Positions 17,823 to 26,971 of a stretch of DNA of 64,000 nt are shown here, one piece after another. The stretch comes from Enterobacter kobei. Lineage in GTDB: Bacteria > Pseudomonadota > Gammaproteobacteria > Enterobacterales > Enterobacteriaceae. Position 1 is the stretch's first letter; every line of letters begins with the position of its first letter. Both the position numbers and the translations under genes were made by a program. The stretch spans positions 682,001-746,000 of the forward strand of contig NZ_AP024590.1 in NCBI RefSeq assembly GCF_018323985.1, given 5' to 3'. The notes beneath the pieces are model-generated. The model ran no database searches and had not been told where the DNA came from. It was given only the letters and a program-made list of their open reading frames with translations.

Positions 17823-18983
17823 TTATTCCACAAAGATATGCGGATAGAAGCGAGACAGATCCTGGGTGATCAGTGCCCGATCTTCACGAATGCCGATGCC
17901 GGCGGGTTGATCGTTGATAAGCCAGCTACCAATAAGCACGTAGCTGTCGCCGAATTTCGGCAACGGGCAGAACTCCTGCACGATCATGCCTTCTTCGCCA
18001 TACGGGCCTTCAGCCTGTTCAATGGTTTTGCCGTTTTCGATGATCGACACGTTAGCGCCTTCCCGGGAGAAAATCGGTTTCACCACGTACTTTTCAGGCG
18101 TGGGGTGATCGTCTTCGGCAAACCAGGCGGGCAGCAGATTCGGATGATCCGGGAACATCTCCCACAGCATCGGTAACAGCGCCTTATTGGAAATAATGCT
18201 TTTCCACGCCGGCTCCAGCCAGCGCACGCCCGCGTCTTCCAGCTTGGTGGAGAACATTTCGCGCAGCATGTATTCCCAGGGATAAAGCTTAAACAGATTG
18301 CTGATCACCTGATCCTGCAGATCGCTGAACTGGCCTTTTTCACCGAGACCAATATCTTCGATGAACAGGAATTCAGTGGCGATCCCGGCTTCGGCGGCGC
18401 AGTCCTGTAAATATTGCACGGTACCGCGATCTTCCACGGTATCCCGGCAGCAGGCCATGTGCAGCAGGTTAAAACCATACTGGTCACGCAGCTCGCCAAA
18501 GCGCTCGATGAGCTTTTCCTGCAGGCTGTTGAACTGATCGCTACCGGCGGGCAGATTGCCAGCCTTAAGCTGATCTTCAAGCCACAGCCACTGGAAAAAC
18601 GCGGCTTCATACAGCGATGTCGGCGTATCGGCGTTGTTCTCCAGCAGTTTCGGTTCACCCACGCCATCCCACGCCAGATCGAGGCGGGAATAGAGGGATG
18701 GCTGTTGCGTCTGCCAGGACTGACGCACAAAGCCCCAGGTATGCTTAGGAATGCGGAATTTGGTCATCAGCGCATCGCTGGCGATCACCTTTTCCACGAC
18801 CTTCAGGCACATCTGATGCAGCTCTGCCGTTACGTCTTCCAGCTTTTCAACCTGCGCCAGGGTGAGCTTGTAGTAGGCGTCTTCGCACCAGTACGGCTCG
18901 CCATACATGGTATGGAAATTAAAGCCGTATTCGGTGGCTTTGTCGCGCCAGTCCGGGCGCTCAACAATACTGATTCTTTCCAT
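17823..18983 (-). CDS. ygiC: ATP-grasp protein YgiC, glutathionylspermidine synthase-like
   Basis: YgiC has 386 residues and matches the synthetase part of glutathionylspermidine synthases, an ATP-grasp fold, without the amidase domain. Typical segments are LLENNADTPTSLYEAAFFQW, KPIFSREGANVSI and a C-terminus ending FYPHIFVE. No substrate is established for the E. coli homologue, so calling it a peptide-ligase-like enzyme is family inference. It follows ygiB by 5 bp and is probably part of a tolC-ygiB-ygiC transcript. Confidence 0.93.
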   Translation of the reverse strand: MERISIVERPDWRDKATEYGFNFHTMYGEPYWCEDAYYKLTLAQVEKLEDVTAELHQMCLKVVEKVIASDALMTKFRIPKHTWGFVRQSWQTQQPSLYSRLDLAWDGVGEPKLLENNADTPTSLYEAAFFQWLWLEDQLKAGNLPAGSDQFNSLQEKLIERFGELRDQYGFNLLHMACCRDTVEDRGTVQYLQDCAAEAGIATEFLFIEDIGLGEKGQFSDLQDQVISNLFKLYPWEYMLREMFSTKLEDAGVRWLEPAWKSIISNKALLPMLWEMFPDHPNLLPAWFAEDDHPTPEKYVVKPIFSREGANVSIIENGKTIEQAEGPYGEEGMIVQEFCPLPKFGDSYVLIGSWLINDQPAGIGIREDRALITQDLSRFYPHIFVE

Positions 18984-18988
18984 GCGTA

Positions 18989-19657
18989 TCAGCCGCCCAT
19001 TGAGCGTGAAGAGGTGCCAGCAGCGCTACGCTGCATGGTGGATTGTTTAGCGACCGATTCGCCAAAGCCGCCACGGGTGACCGTGGAGGTGGTGGCCGGT
19101 TTAGGAGCCAGCGCGGTTTTCGGGACGGTGGCCGTACGGCCTGGCTGTGCGGCACCATAGCCTTTGCCAGAGGCATCGGTGTACTGGCCATAAGCCGGGC
19201 TGGCCGGGTTACGGGAGGTGAACAGCGGCTGCTGAGCGAAGCCTGCGCCACCGCCCATCATGCGGCCCATCATATAACCCGCCATCAGCGGCATCCAGAA
19301 GCTCCCGCTTTGCTGAGTTTGCGCCTGGTTTTCCGGTGCTAAACCCGCCTGAGCAGGGGCCTGCTGGCACTGACCTTCGCCAAATTCAGCCACACAGTCT
19401 TCGCGCGTGGCGTACTTCGGCGCGGTGCGTTCAGCTTCTTTTTTGGCGTTATTGAAAGCGGTGGTGCATTCCGCGCTTTTACCCGGGTTGGCGCTGGTGC
19501 AGTCGTCCGCGTTTTGATACATGGATACCGTTTCGTCACTTTGTTCGCAGCCTGCCAGCATAAACACAGCAGTAACGGCGAAGGCGACCGGCGTCAGGTG
19601 GCGTGCGCTCCAGCTTTTGCGGAACGTCGCATGATTAATCGTTTTTGTCCGTTTCAT
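18989..19657 (-). CDS. ygiB: DUF1190 lipoprotein YgiB
   Basis: This 222-residue protein of the YgiB family (DUF1190) has an N-terminal signal with the lipobox MLAGC, then a Cys-bearing middle part (DDCTSANPGKSAECTTAF, REDCVAEFGEGQC). A Met/Gly-rich stretch (AGYMMGRMMGGGAG) and a Ser/Thr/Gly-rich tail follow. Function is unknown. It lies between tolC and ygiC on one strand, which suggests an envelope role together with them. Confidence 0.92.
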   Translation of the reverse strand: MKRTKTINHATFRKSWSARHLTPVAFAVTAVFMLAGCEQSDETVSMYQNADDCTSANPGKSAECTTAFNNAKKEAERTAPKYATREDCVAEFGEGQCQQAPAQAGLAPENQAQTQQSGSFWMPLMAGYMMGRMMGGGAGFAQQPLFTSRNPASPAYGQYTDASGKGYGAAQPGRTATVPKTALAPKPATTSTVTRGGFGESVAKQSTMQRSAAGTSSRSMGG

Positions 19658-19788
19658 AGATGTCTTCCAGAGCCCAGAGTTACAGCAAGGTGAATAGTGC
19701 TCAGGATAGAGGATGAGTGGTTGAAAATGAAGCGCGAACAGGCCAGAAGGGGCGTGGAGGGGTGATCTTTACGTTGTCTTACGTTGAA

Positions 19789-19808
19789 ATGGGGGCTGAC
19801 GCCCCCAT
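19789..19808 (-). terminator. Terminator after tolC
   Basis: ATGGGGGC and GCCCCCAT form a perfect 8-bp stem with a 4-base loop, 9 bp after the tolC stop on the minus strand. The T run is short, so read-through into ygiB is likely. Confidence 0.7.
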
Positions 19809-19816
19809 TGCACAGA

Positions 19817-21292
19817 TTAACGGCTAAACGGGTTAGCGCCGTTACGGCCATTGCTGGCAGCGGCAGGGGCTTCAGCCGTGGTCGCAGATTGCGTATCCGC
19901 GGCGATGTTCTGCACGCGAGCATCCTGCTGTGGGTTTTCCGGTGCCACGGCTTCAGGCGTGGTGGACGTCGGTTTACCCAGCGTGCTGTTCAGCGCCAGC
20001 AGATCCTGCTCGTTCAGCGTACCGAGCGCAGATTTGATGTTCAACTGGTTGATCAGGTAGTTATAACGCGCGCTGGAAAGCTGCTGCTTGGCGTTATACA
20101 GCGCCGTGGTGGCATCCAGCACATCCACGATGGTACGCGTACCTACTGAGTAACCCGCTTCGCTCGCATCCAGAGAACTTTGCGCAGAAACCACGGCCTG
20201 TTCATAGGCCTTGATGCTGCTGATGGACGCGTTGATGTTGTTAAACGACGAACGGACGTTCTGTACTACGCTGCGGTGTGCAGTTTCGAGCTGCTCGCTG
20301 GCACCCACAAAGTTGTACTGCGCCTGTTTCACCTGCGAGTTCACCATTCCGCCCTGATACAGCGGCAGGGAGAAGTTCAGGCCGACTTTGTTCTGCCCGA
20401 CATTGCTGTCGTCGAACTGGGCGTTATTGGTTTTTGAGCCGCTGTAAGAGGTGTCAGACACGCCGGTAGAAGCGGTTAAACCCAGCGTCGGCAGATGGCC
20501 GTCCTGCGCCTGGCGGATTTGCTCACGCGCCAGATCCTGATTCAGACGGGCCTGCAACAGCGACAGGTTGCGGCTTTCCGCTTCCTTCAGCAGCGCGTTT
20601 ACCGGCTGCGGCTTGTTGGTTTTGAAGCTATCGACGTTCAGTGACGCCAGTTCCGGGTAGTAGTTACCAGTGACCTGACGAAGTTGCTCAACGGCGTTAT
20701 CCAGATTGTTGCGCGCAGTAACTTCGTTCGCCAGCACGGTGTCGTACTGTGAACGGGCGTTCTGCACGTCGGTAATGGCAACCAGGCCGACGTTAAAGCG
20801 CTGGGTAGTCTGATCGAGCTGGCGATAGATCGCCTGTTTCTGCGCTTCGGTATAAGAGAGCGAGTCAATCGCGCTCAACACGTTGAAGTAGGCGGTGGCT
20901 GTGTTCAGGATCAGCGTCTGTTGGTCAGTCTGGAAGGTCACATCCTGGATACCAGCGGCTTTTTCCTGCAGCGTCAGTGCACGCCACTTTGACATGTCAA
21001 ACAGGGTTTGTGTAAGTTGCAAAGAGGCGCTGGTGGCGTTTGAGTTCACACCATTGCTGTCGCGGAAGCCATTGCTGTAGGTGTAATCCGCACCCAAACC
21101 CAGCTGTGGCAGTAACGGGCTGCGTGCTTCGTTAATTTTCTCGAATGCAGCATCACGGTCTGCCGCAGACCTGCGCAGCTCCGGGTTGCTTAAACGCGCC
21201 TGTTTGTAAACCTGCAACAGGTTTTCTGCCTGGCTCATGGCGCTGAAACCTGCAAGGCTCAGGCCGATTAGGATGGGGAGCAATTTCTTCAT
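19817..21292 (-). CDS. tolC: Outer membrane channel TolC
   Basis: TolC is the trimeric outer-membrane and periplasmic tunnel used by RND and ABC efflux pumps and type I secretion. The protein has 491 residues including the signal MKKLLPILIGLSLAGFSAMSQA. The two structural repeats of the family are visible (NPELRRSAADRDAAFEKINEARSP and the later NLSLLQARLNQDLAREQIRQ). The variable C-terminal tail is Ala/Thr/Pro-rich. I start at the ATG at 21292, two codons inside the longest frame, since it has better spacing from the AAGGA site. Confidence 0.98.
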   Translation of the reverse strand: MKKLLPILIGLSLAGFSAMSQAENLLQVYKQARLSNPELRRSAADRDAAFEKINEARSPLLPQLGLGADYTYSNGFRDSNGVNSNATSASLQLTQTLFDMSKWRALTLQEKAAGIQDVTFQTDQQTLILNTATAYFNVLSAIDSLSYTEAQKQAIYRQLDQTTQRFNVGLVAITDVQNARSQYDTVLANEVTARNNLDNAVEQLRQVTGNYYPELASLNVDSFKTNKPQPVNALLKEAESRNLSLLQARLNQDLAREQIRQAQDGHLPTLGLTASTGVSDTSYSGSKTNNAQFDDSNVGQNKVGLNFSLPLYQGGMVNSQVKQAQYNFVGASEQLETAHRSVVQNVRSSFNNINASISSIKAYEQAVVSAQSSLDASEAGYSVGTRTIVDVLDATTALYNAKQQLSSARYNYLINQLNIKSALGTLNEQDLLALNSTLGKPTSTTPEAVAPENPQQDARVQNIAADTQSATTAEAPAAASNGRNGANPFSR

Positions 21293-21496
21293 TTGCATTC
21301 CTTGTTGTGAAGCATGATATAGCGCTGATCAAAGAGTAAAAATAATTGCCGATTCTAGCAGAGACTAGCATGACAAAAGGTTGGCGTTACGTGCCATCTG
21401 GCGTTAATTTGCACCAATCTACCACAAGGTACAGTAAACGGCAGTCCTGGTGCCTTGAAATCCACAATTTCATCATTATTTAGGGCGGGATGAATC

Positions 21497-22129
21497 ATGA
21501 GTAAAGACAAACCAGTTGCCACGACTTTCACCAAAAATGATGTAGAAATTATTGCACGGGAAACCCTGTACAGTGGTTTTTTTTCGCTCGATTTATACCG
21601 TTTTCGCCATCGCCTTTTCAACGGTGAGATGAGCAATGAAGTGCGCCGTGAAATTTTTGAACGCGGGCACGCCGCGGTGTTGCTACCCTATGACCCAGTG
21701 CGCGACGAAATCGTGCTGATTGAGCAAATCCGTATCGCCGCGTATGACACCAGCGACACGCCCTGGCTGCTGGAACTGGTCGCCGGTATGATCGAGGAAG
21801 GTGAAACCGTTGAGGACGTGGCGCGGCGCGAAGCGGTAGAAGAAGCGGGCCTTGAGGTTGGCCGCACGAAGACATTTATGAGCTACCTGGCAAGCCCAGG
21901 GGGCACCAGCGAGCGGTTATCGCTGTTGGTTGGTGAAGTGGATGCCACACAGGCCAAAGGTATACATGGTCTGGTGGACGAAAACGAAGATATTCGTGTT
22001 CATGTGGTGAGTCGGGAACAGGCTTATCAGTGGGTAGAAGAGGGGAAAATCGACAACGCAGCGTCTGTCATCGCCCTGCAATGGCTGCAGCTGCATTATG
22101 AAGCATTGAGAAAAGAGTGGATAAAATGA
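21497..22129 (+). CDS. nudF: ADP-ribose pyrophosphatase
   Basis: NudF (AspP) hydrolyses ADP-ribose and ADP-sugars to AMP and a sugar phosphate. The protein has 210 residues. The Nudix box is complete: GMIEEGETVEDVARREAVEE followed by AGLEVG. It starts a run of tightly packed genes, nudF-yqiB-cpdA-yqiA-parE, and overlaps yqiB by ATGA. The 204 bp between it and tolC hold the two divergent promoters and no further gene that I can see. Confidence 0.97.
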   Translation: MSKDKPVATTFTKNDVEIIARETLYSGFFSLDLYRFRHRLFNGEMSNEVRREIFERGHAAVLLPYDPVRDEIVLIEQIRIAAYDTSDTPWLLELVAGMIEEGETVEDVARREAVEEAGLEVGRTKTFMSYLASPGGTSERLSLLVGEVDATQAKGIHGLVDENEDIRVHVVSREQAYQWVEEGKIDNAASVIALQWLQLHYEALRKEWIK

Positions 22130-22548
22130 AGCGTTACACACCTGACTTCCCTGAGATGATGCGCCTGTGCGAAACCAACTTCGCGCAGTTGCGACGCCTG
22201 TTGCCACGTACTGATGCACCCGGCGAAACAGTGAGCTATCAGGTGGCCAATGCGCAATACCGGTTAACGATCACCGAGTCCACCCGCTACACTACGCTGG
22301 TGGAAATCGTACAAACGGTTCCGGCGATAAGCTACTGGAGCCTGCCGTCACTGACGGTACGTCTTTATCATGATGCGATGGTCGCTGAAGTGTGTTCAAG
22401 TCAGCAGATTTTTCGCTTCAAAGCACGTTATGATTATCCAAACAAAAAGTTGCATCAACGCGACGAAAAGCATCAAATTAATCAGTTTTTAGCCGACTGG
22501 CTGCGATACTGTTTAGCACATGGAGCAATGGCGATTCCGGTTTGTTAG
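22126..22548 (+). CDS. yqiB: DUF1249 protein YqiB
   Basis: YqiB has 140 residues and is conserved in enterobacteria next to nudF. Its start ATG overlaps the nudF stop (ATGA). Recognisable blocks are YTPDFPEMMRLCETNFAQLR at the N-terminus and DEKHQINQFLADWLRYCL at the C-terminus. No catalytic motif is evident and the function is unknown; translational coupling implies coregulation with nudF. Confidence 0.94.
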   Translation: MKRYTPDFPEMMRLCETNFAQLRRLLPRTDAPGETVSYQVANAQYRLTITESTRYTTLVEIVQTVPAISYWSLPSLTVRLYHDAMVAEVCSSQQIFRFKARYDYPNKKLHQRDEKHQINQFLADWLRYCLAHGAMAIPVC

Positions 22549-22572
22549 CGTCGTGAAACCTAAGGACACCAT

Positions 22573-23400
22573 TTGGAAAGCCTGTTAAATCTGGGGCTGG
22601 CTGGTGAGGCCAACATCAGGATCTTACAAATAACCGATACTCACCTGTTTGCTGAGAAGCATGAAACGCTATTAGGCGTGAATACCTGGGAGAGCTATCG
22701 GGCGGTGCTGGACGCCATCCACGCCCAACAGCGCGATTGCGATCTTATTGTCGCCACCGGCGATCTGTCGCAGGATCACACGGCTGCGGCCTATCAGCAC
22801 TTTGCTGATGGCATCGCAAGCTTTGATGCGCCCTGCGTATGGTTACCGGGAAATCATGATTTTCAGCCTGCCATGTACAGCACCCTTGAGGATGCCGGTA
22901 TTTCGCCGTCAAAACGCGTTTTTGCAGGCGACCACTGGCAAATCCTGCTGCTCGACAGCCAGGTGTTTGGCGTGCCGCACGGTGAGCTGAGCGAGTTTCA
23001 GCTCGACTGGCTGGAGCGTAAGCTGGCGGATGCGCCCGATCGCCATACGCTGCTGTTGCTGCACCATCATCCGCTGCCCGCGGGGTGTGGCTGGCTGGAT
23101 CAGCACAGCCTGCGCAACGCGCAGGAGCTGGACAACGTGCTGGTGCGCTACCCACAGGTCAAGTATCTGTTATGCGGTCATATCCATCAGGAACAAAATC
23201 TGGACTGGAACGGCCGTCGGCTGCTCGCCACGCCGTCAACCTGCGTACAGTTTAAGCCGCACTGTTTCAACTTCACGCTGGATAGCGCCGCGCCCGGCTG
23301 GCGCTGGCTGGAGCTGTGTGCCGACGGCACGCTGCATACGGAAGTCTGCCGGCTGCAAAGCACGCAGTTCCGTCCTGATACCGCTTCTGAAGGCTACTGA
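22573..23400 (+). CDS. cpdA: 3',5'-cyclic AMP phosphodiesterase
   Basis: CpdA hydrolyses cAMP to AMP and so tunes catabolite repression. The protein has 275 residues. The metallophosphoesterase motifs are all present: ITDTHLF, ATGDLSQD, PGNHDF, LLHHHPLP and CGHIHQE. The start codon is TTG at 22573, as in E. coli, supported by a TAAGGA site upstream and by the MESLLNLGLAGEA alignment. The stop overlaps the yqiA start. Confidence 0.97.
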   Translation: MESLLNLGLAGEANIRILQITDTHLFAEKHETLLGVNTWESYRAVLDAIHAQQRDCDLIVATGDLSQDHTAAAYQHFADGIASFDAPCVWLPGNHDFQPAMYSTLEDAGISPSKRVFAGDHWQILLLDSQVFGVPHGELSEFQLDWLERKLADAPDRHTLLLLHHHPLPAGCGWLDQHSLRNAQELDNVLVRYPQVKYLLCGHIHQEQNLDWNGRRLLATPSTCVQFKPHCFNFTLDSAAPGWRWLELCADGTLHTEVCRLQSTQFRPDTASEGY

Positions 23401-23975
23401 TGTCTACGCTCCTTTATTTGCATGGCTTTAACAGTTCGCCGCGTTCGGCGAAGGCCACTCAGTTTCAGCAGTGGCTGGCGCAGCATCACCCGCAAATCAA
23501 CATGGTGATCCCGCAGTTGCCGCCGTACCCCGGCGATGCGGCGGAGCTACTGGAAACGCTGGTGCTGAGGCATGGCGGCGAACCGCTGGGGATTGTCGGT
23601 TCGTCCTTAGGCGGCTATTACGCCACCTGGCTGTCGCAATGCTTTATGCTGCCTGCCGTGGTGGTGAACCCGGCGGTGCGCCCCTTCGAATTACTGCGGG
23701 ATTTTTTAGGGCAGAACGAGAACCCCTACACCGGTCAGCAATATGTGCTAGAGTCTCGCCATATTTACGATCTAAAAGTCATGCAGATTGACCCGCTGGA
23801 AGCGTCGGATTTACTCTGGCTGCTACAGCAAACGGGCGATGAAGTGCTGGATTACCGCCAGGCCGTCGCGTATTACGCGTCATGCCGCCAGACAGTAATT
23901 GAAGGCGGAAACCATGCCTTTGTGGGCTTTGACGATCATTTCACACAGATTATCGATTTCCTCGGACTGCATTAA
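23400..23975 (+). CDS. yqiA: Esterase YqiA
   Basis: YqiA has 191 residues and an alpha/beta-hydrolase fold with esterase activity on acyl-CoA-like and nitrophenyl substrates in E. coli. The nucleophile elbow is GSSLGGYYAT; FNSSPRSAK follows the oxyanion region LHG; the late GGNHAF holds the catalytic His. The start ATG shares one base with the cpdA stop codon. It lies immediately before parE. Confidence 0.95.
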   Translation: MSTLLYLHGFNSSPRSAKATQFQQWLAQHHPQINMVIPQLPPYPGDAAELLETLVLRHGGEPLGIVGSSLGGYYATWLSQCFMLPAVVVNPAVRPFELLRDFLGQNENPYTGQQYVLESRHIYDLKVMQIDPLEASDLLWLLQQTGDEVLDYRQAVAYYASCRQTVIEGGNHAFVGFDDHFTQIIDFLGLH

Positions 23976-24016
23976 GTCTGTCAGGAAACGATGCGATCAC
24001 AATCTACGAACAAACC

Positions 24017-25909
24017 ATGACGCAATCCTATAACGCTGATGCCATTGAGGTACTGACCGGGCTTGAGCCGGTTCGCCGCCGTCCGGGGATGTATACCGAC
24101 ACCACCCGCCCTAACCATCTGGGCCAGGAAGTTATTGATAACAGCGTGGATGAAGCGCTGGCAGGTCACGCGAAGCGCGTGGATGTCATTCTGCATGCCG
24201 ATCAGTCGCTGGAAGTTATCGATGATGGCCGCGGCATGCCGGTGGATATTCACCCGGAAGAGGGCGTTCCGGCAGTGGAACTGATCCTCTGCCGTCTGCA
24301 CGCGGGCGGTAAATTCTCCAACAAAAACTATCAGTTCTCCGGCGGCCTGCACGGCGTAGGGATCTCCGTCGTTAACGCCCTGTCCCGCCGCGTGGAAGTG
24401 AACGTGCGCCGCGACGGCAAAATCTACAACATCGCTTTTGAAAACGGCGAGAAAGTCAAAGAACTGGACGTGATCGGCACCTGCGCGAAGCGCAACACCG
24501 GTACCAGCGTTCACTTCTGGCCGGATGAAAGCTTCTTCGACAGCCCGCGCTTCTCGGTATCACGTTTGACGCACGTGCTGAAAGCCAAGGCGGTCCTCTG
24601 TCCTGGCGTGGAAATCACGTTTAAAGATGAAGTGAACGGCAGCGAGCAGCGCTGGTGCTATGCCGACGGGCTTAACGACTATCTGGGCGAAGCGGTAAAC
24701 GGCCTGCCTACGCTACCGGAAACGCCTTTTGTCGGCAGTTTTGCCGGTGATGTGGAAGCGGTGGACTGGGCGCTGCTGTGGCTGCCGGAAGGCGGCGAGC
24801 TGCTGACAGAAAGCTACGTCAACCTCATCCCTACCATGCAGGGCGGGACGCACGTCAACGGCCTGCGTCAGGGGCTGCTGGATGCGATGCGTGAGTTCTG
24901 CGAATACCGCAATATTCTGCCGCGCGGCGTGAAGCTGTCGGCGGAAGACATCTGGGATCGCTGCGCTTACGTGCTGTCAGTCAAGATGCAGGATCCGCAG
25001 TTCGCCGGGCAGACCAAAGAACGTCTCTCTTCACGTCAGTGCGCCGCTTTTGTGTCCGGCGTGGTGAAGGATGCCTTTACCCTGTGGCTGAACCAGAACG
25101 TTCAGTCGGCAGAAATGCTGGCGGAAATGGCGATTTCCAGTGCCCAGCGGCGTATGCGCGCCGCCAAGAAAGTGGTACGTAAAAAGCTGACCAGCGGCCC
25201 GGCACTGCCCGGCAAGCTGGCGGACTGTACCGCGCAGGATCTGAACCGTACCGAACTGTTCCTTGTGGAAGGGGACTCGGCGGGTGGCTCGGCTAAACAG
25301 GCGCGCGACCGTGAGTTTCAGGCGATCATGCCGCTGAAAGGTAAGATCCTCAATACCTGGGAAGTCTCGTCGGATGAAGTACTGGCCTCCCAGGAAGTGC
25401 ACGACATTTCGGTGGCGATCGGTATCGATCCGGACAGCGAAGATTTAACCCAGCTGCGCTACGGCAAGATCTGTATTCTCGCGGATGCGGATTCCGATGG
25501 CCTGCACATCGCCACGCTGCTGTGCGCGCTCTTTGTGAAGCACTTCCGCACCCTGGTCAAGCACGGGCACGTCTATGTGGCGCTGCCGCCGCTGTACCGT
25601 ATCGATCTCGGTAAAGAGGTGTACTACGCGCTGACCGAAGAAGAAAAAGCGGGTGTGCTGGAACAGCTCAAGCGCAAGAAGGGCAAACCGAACGTCCAGC
25701 GCTTTAAAGGCCTTGGCGAGATGAACCCGATGCAGCTGCGCGAAACCACGCTCGATCCCAATACGCGCCGCCTGGTGCAGTTGACCATCAGCGACGAAGA
25801 CGATCAGCGTACTAATGCGATGATGGATATGTTGCTGGCGAAAAAACGCTCCGAAGATCGCCGCAACTGGTTGCAGGAAAAAGGCGACCTCGCCGAACTC
25901 GATGGCTAA
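24017..25909 (+). CDS. parE: DNA topoisomerase IV subunit B
   Basis: ParE is the ATPase subunit of topoisomerase IV, which unlinks replicated chromosomes. The protein has 630 residues, full length. The GHKL ATPase blocks are present (VIDNSVDEALAGH, DDGRGMPV and GGLHGVGISVVNAL). The Toprim part shows LVEGDSAGGSAKQ and ADADSDGLHIATL. The partner parC is 9.7 kb downstream on the same strand. It ends at a strong hairpin that also overlaps the convergent AraC-type gene. Confidence 0.98.
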   Translation: MTQSYNADAIEVLTGLEPVRRRPGMYTDTTRPNHLGQEVIDNSVDEALAGHAKRVDVILHADQSLEVIDDGRGMPVDIHPEEGVPAVELILCRLHAGGKFSNKNYQFSGGLHGVGISVVNALSRRVEVNVRRDGKIYNIAFENGEKVKELDVIGTCAKRNTGTSVHFWPDESFFDSPRFSVSRLTHVLKAKAVLCPGVEITFKDEVNGSEQRWCYADGLNDYLGEAVNGLPTLPETPFVGSFAGDVEAVDWALLWLPEGGELLTESYVNLIPTMQGGTHVNGLRQGLLDAMREFCEYRNILPRGVKLSAEDIWDRCAYVLSVKMQDPQFAGQTKERLSSRQCAAFVSGVVKDAFTLWLNQNVQSAEMLAEMAISSAQRRMRAAKKVVRKKLTSGPALPGKLADCTAQDLNRTELFLVEGDSAGGSAKQARDREFQAIMPLKGKILNTWEVSSDEVLASQEVHDISVAIGIDPDSEDLTQLRYGKICILADADSDGLHIATLLCALFVKHFRTLVKHGHVYVALPPLYRIDLGKEVYYALTEEEKAGVLEQLKRKKGKPNVQRFKGLGEMNPMQLRETTLDPNTRRLVQLTISDEDDQRTNAMMDMLLAKKRSEDRRNWLQEKGDLAELDG

Positions 25910-25920
25910 ACCCGTCCCGG

Positions 25921-25956
25921 AAGCCGCTTTCACGCAGAACGTGGAAGCGGCTTTTC
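25921..25956. terminator. Terminator of parE, shared with the convergent AraC-type gene
   Basis: A 14-bp stem with one wobble pair (25921-25934 with 25940-25953) and a CAGAA loop is followed by a T-rich tract on the plus strand. The last codons and stop of the AraC-type gene lie inside it. Confidence 0.88.
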
Positions 25957-26805
25957 TGTTTTATGCGTCTTCCGGTACTGCAATGGCGTTTCGCCAATTC
26001 CCTTCTTAAACGCGCTGATGAAGTAGGTCACATCGGAAAAACCGACCACTGTCGCCACCTCGCTGACGCTCAGCGGGCTGTGCAGCAACGCCTCACAGGC
26101 TTTGCGCAGGCGGATGGTGTTCAGGTACTGGTGCAGATGCTCTCCGGTTTCCAGATGAAAGCGGCGTGACAGATAACTCCGCGATTTCCCCAACTCCTGC
26201 GCCAGCGTGTCGAGACTGAATTTTTGCTGATAGTTCTCCTCCAGCCAGAACATCACCTGCGTCGCCAGACTCTGCCGGTTATCCGACGGCGCGGCGTTAT
26301 CGTCCGGCAGCATTGAGAACAGACTCAACAGCAGGCAGGCGACCTGCTCCGCATTCAGCGGCGCGCTGGCGGCAAGACGGGCGTGCAGGCTGAACAGATT
26401 ATCAAGATGGGCGTGCTGGGCGGAGGCATCGACGACCAGCGCCGGGCCGCCGCGCGTCGACAGCTTTTGCAGACGCTGCTGATTTTGCGGGAAATCGCGC
26501 AAAATTTTCAGTACTGCATGGTGATCGACATGAATAATGGTACGGCGATAACAGTCCTGCGCCTGCTCATCGACCATCACCTTGTGCAATGTAAAGGGCG
26601 GAAAAATAAACAGCCGCCCCGGCCGCATGGTGTACTGCCGGTTATCAACAATGGCGATACCGTAGCCTTCCTCGACATACAGCACTTCAAGACATTGATG
26701 CCAGTGATGGTAACGCACCGTGTTCGCAAACAAACGACTGAATGACACGATGGCATCGTTAAGCGTAATTAACTCCAGCCGATCCGACGGCAACATTTCT
26801 GACAT
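25930..26805 (-). CDS. AraC-family transcriptional regulator of the GH88 cluster
   Basis: This protein of 291 residues has an N-terminal cupin-like sensing domain (MRPGRLFIFPPFTLHKV) and a C-terminal double helix-turn-helix of AraC type. The latter includes SLDTLAQELGKSRSYLSRRF and VSEVATVVGFSDVTYFISAF. It is divergent from the DUF2264/symporter/GH88 genes across 166 bp, so it is the likely local activator, with the imported unsaturated sugar as a possible inducer. The inducer is inference. Its 3' end overlaps the parE terminator. Confidence 0.88.
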   Translation of the reverse strand: MSEMLPSDRLELITLNDAIVSFSRLFANTVRYHHWHQCLEVLYVEEGYGIAIVDNRQYTMRPGRLFIFPPFTLHKVMVDEQAQDCYRRTIIHVDHHAVLKILRDFPQNQQRLQKLSTRGGPALVVDASAQHAHLDNLFSLHARLAASAPLNAEQVACLLLSLFSMLPDDNAAPSDNRQSLATQVMFWLEENYQQKFSLDTLAQELGKSRSYLSRRFHLETGEHLHQYLNTIRLRKACEALLHSPLSVSEVATVVGFSDVTYFISAFKKGIGETPLQYRKTHKTEKPLPRSA

Positions 26806-26898
26806 GGTGCAATAGTTCTCAACTTTTTCCGCGCTAAATCCATTTATAAACCTATTTTTTAAATTTTCTTAACAGCCAGTTCAAAAGAGTTCTGGTGG

Positions 26899-26942
26899 TG
26901 TGACAAAGGTAACATTTCTGCCTGTCACCCATTCACTATGCT
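26899..26942 (+). promoter_or_regulatory. Candidate CRP-dependent promoter of the GH88 cluster
   Basis: TGTGA-N6-TAACA (26899-26914) is one base from the symmetric CRP consensus. A -10 like TATGCT lies at 26937-26942 with no good -35. If transcription starts near 26948, the CRP site is centred about -41.5, the class II geometry. This is inference from spacing. Confidence 0.5.
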
Positions 26943-26971
26943 TGTGCCACTTGATTGTGAGAGGCAGAACC

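Noticed and set aside
26900..26971. An earlier GTG start for the DUF2264 gene
   Set aside because: It lies in the CRP-like site and before the -10 element, with no ribosome-binding site; ATG at 26972 has GAGAGG.
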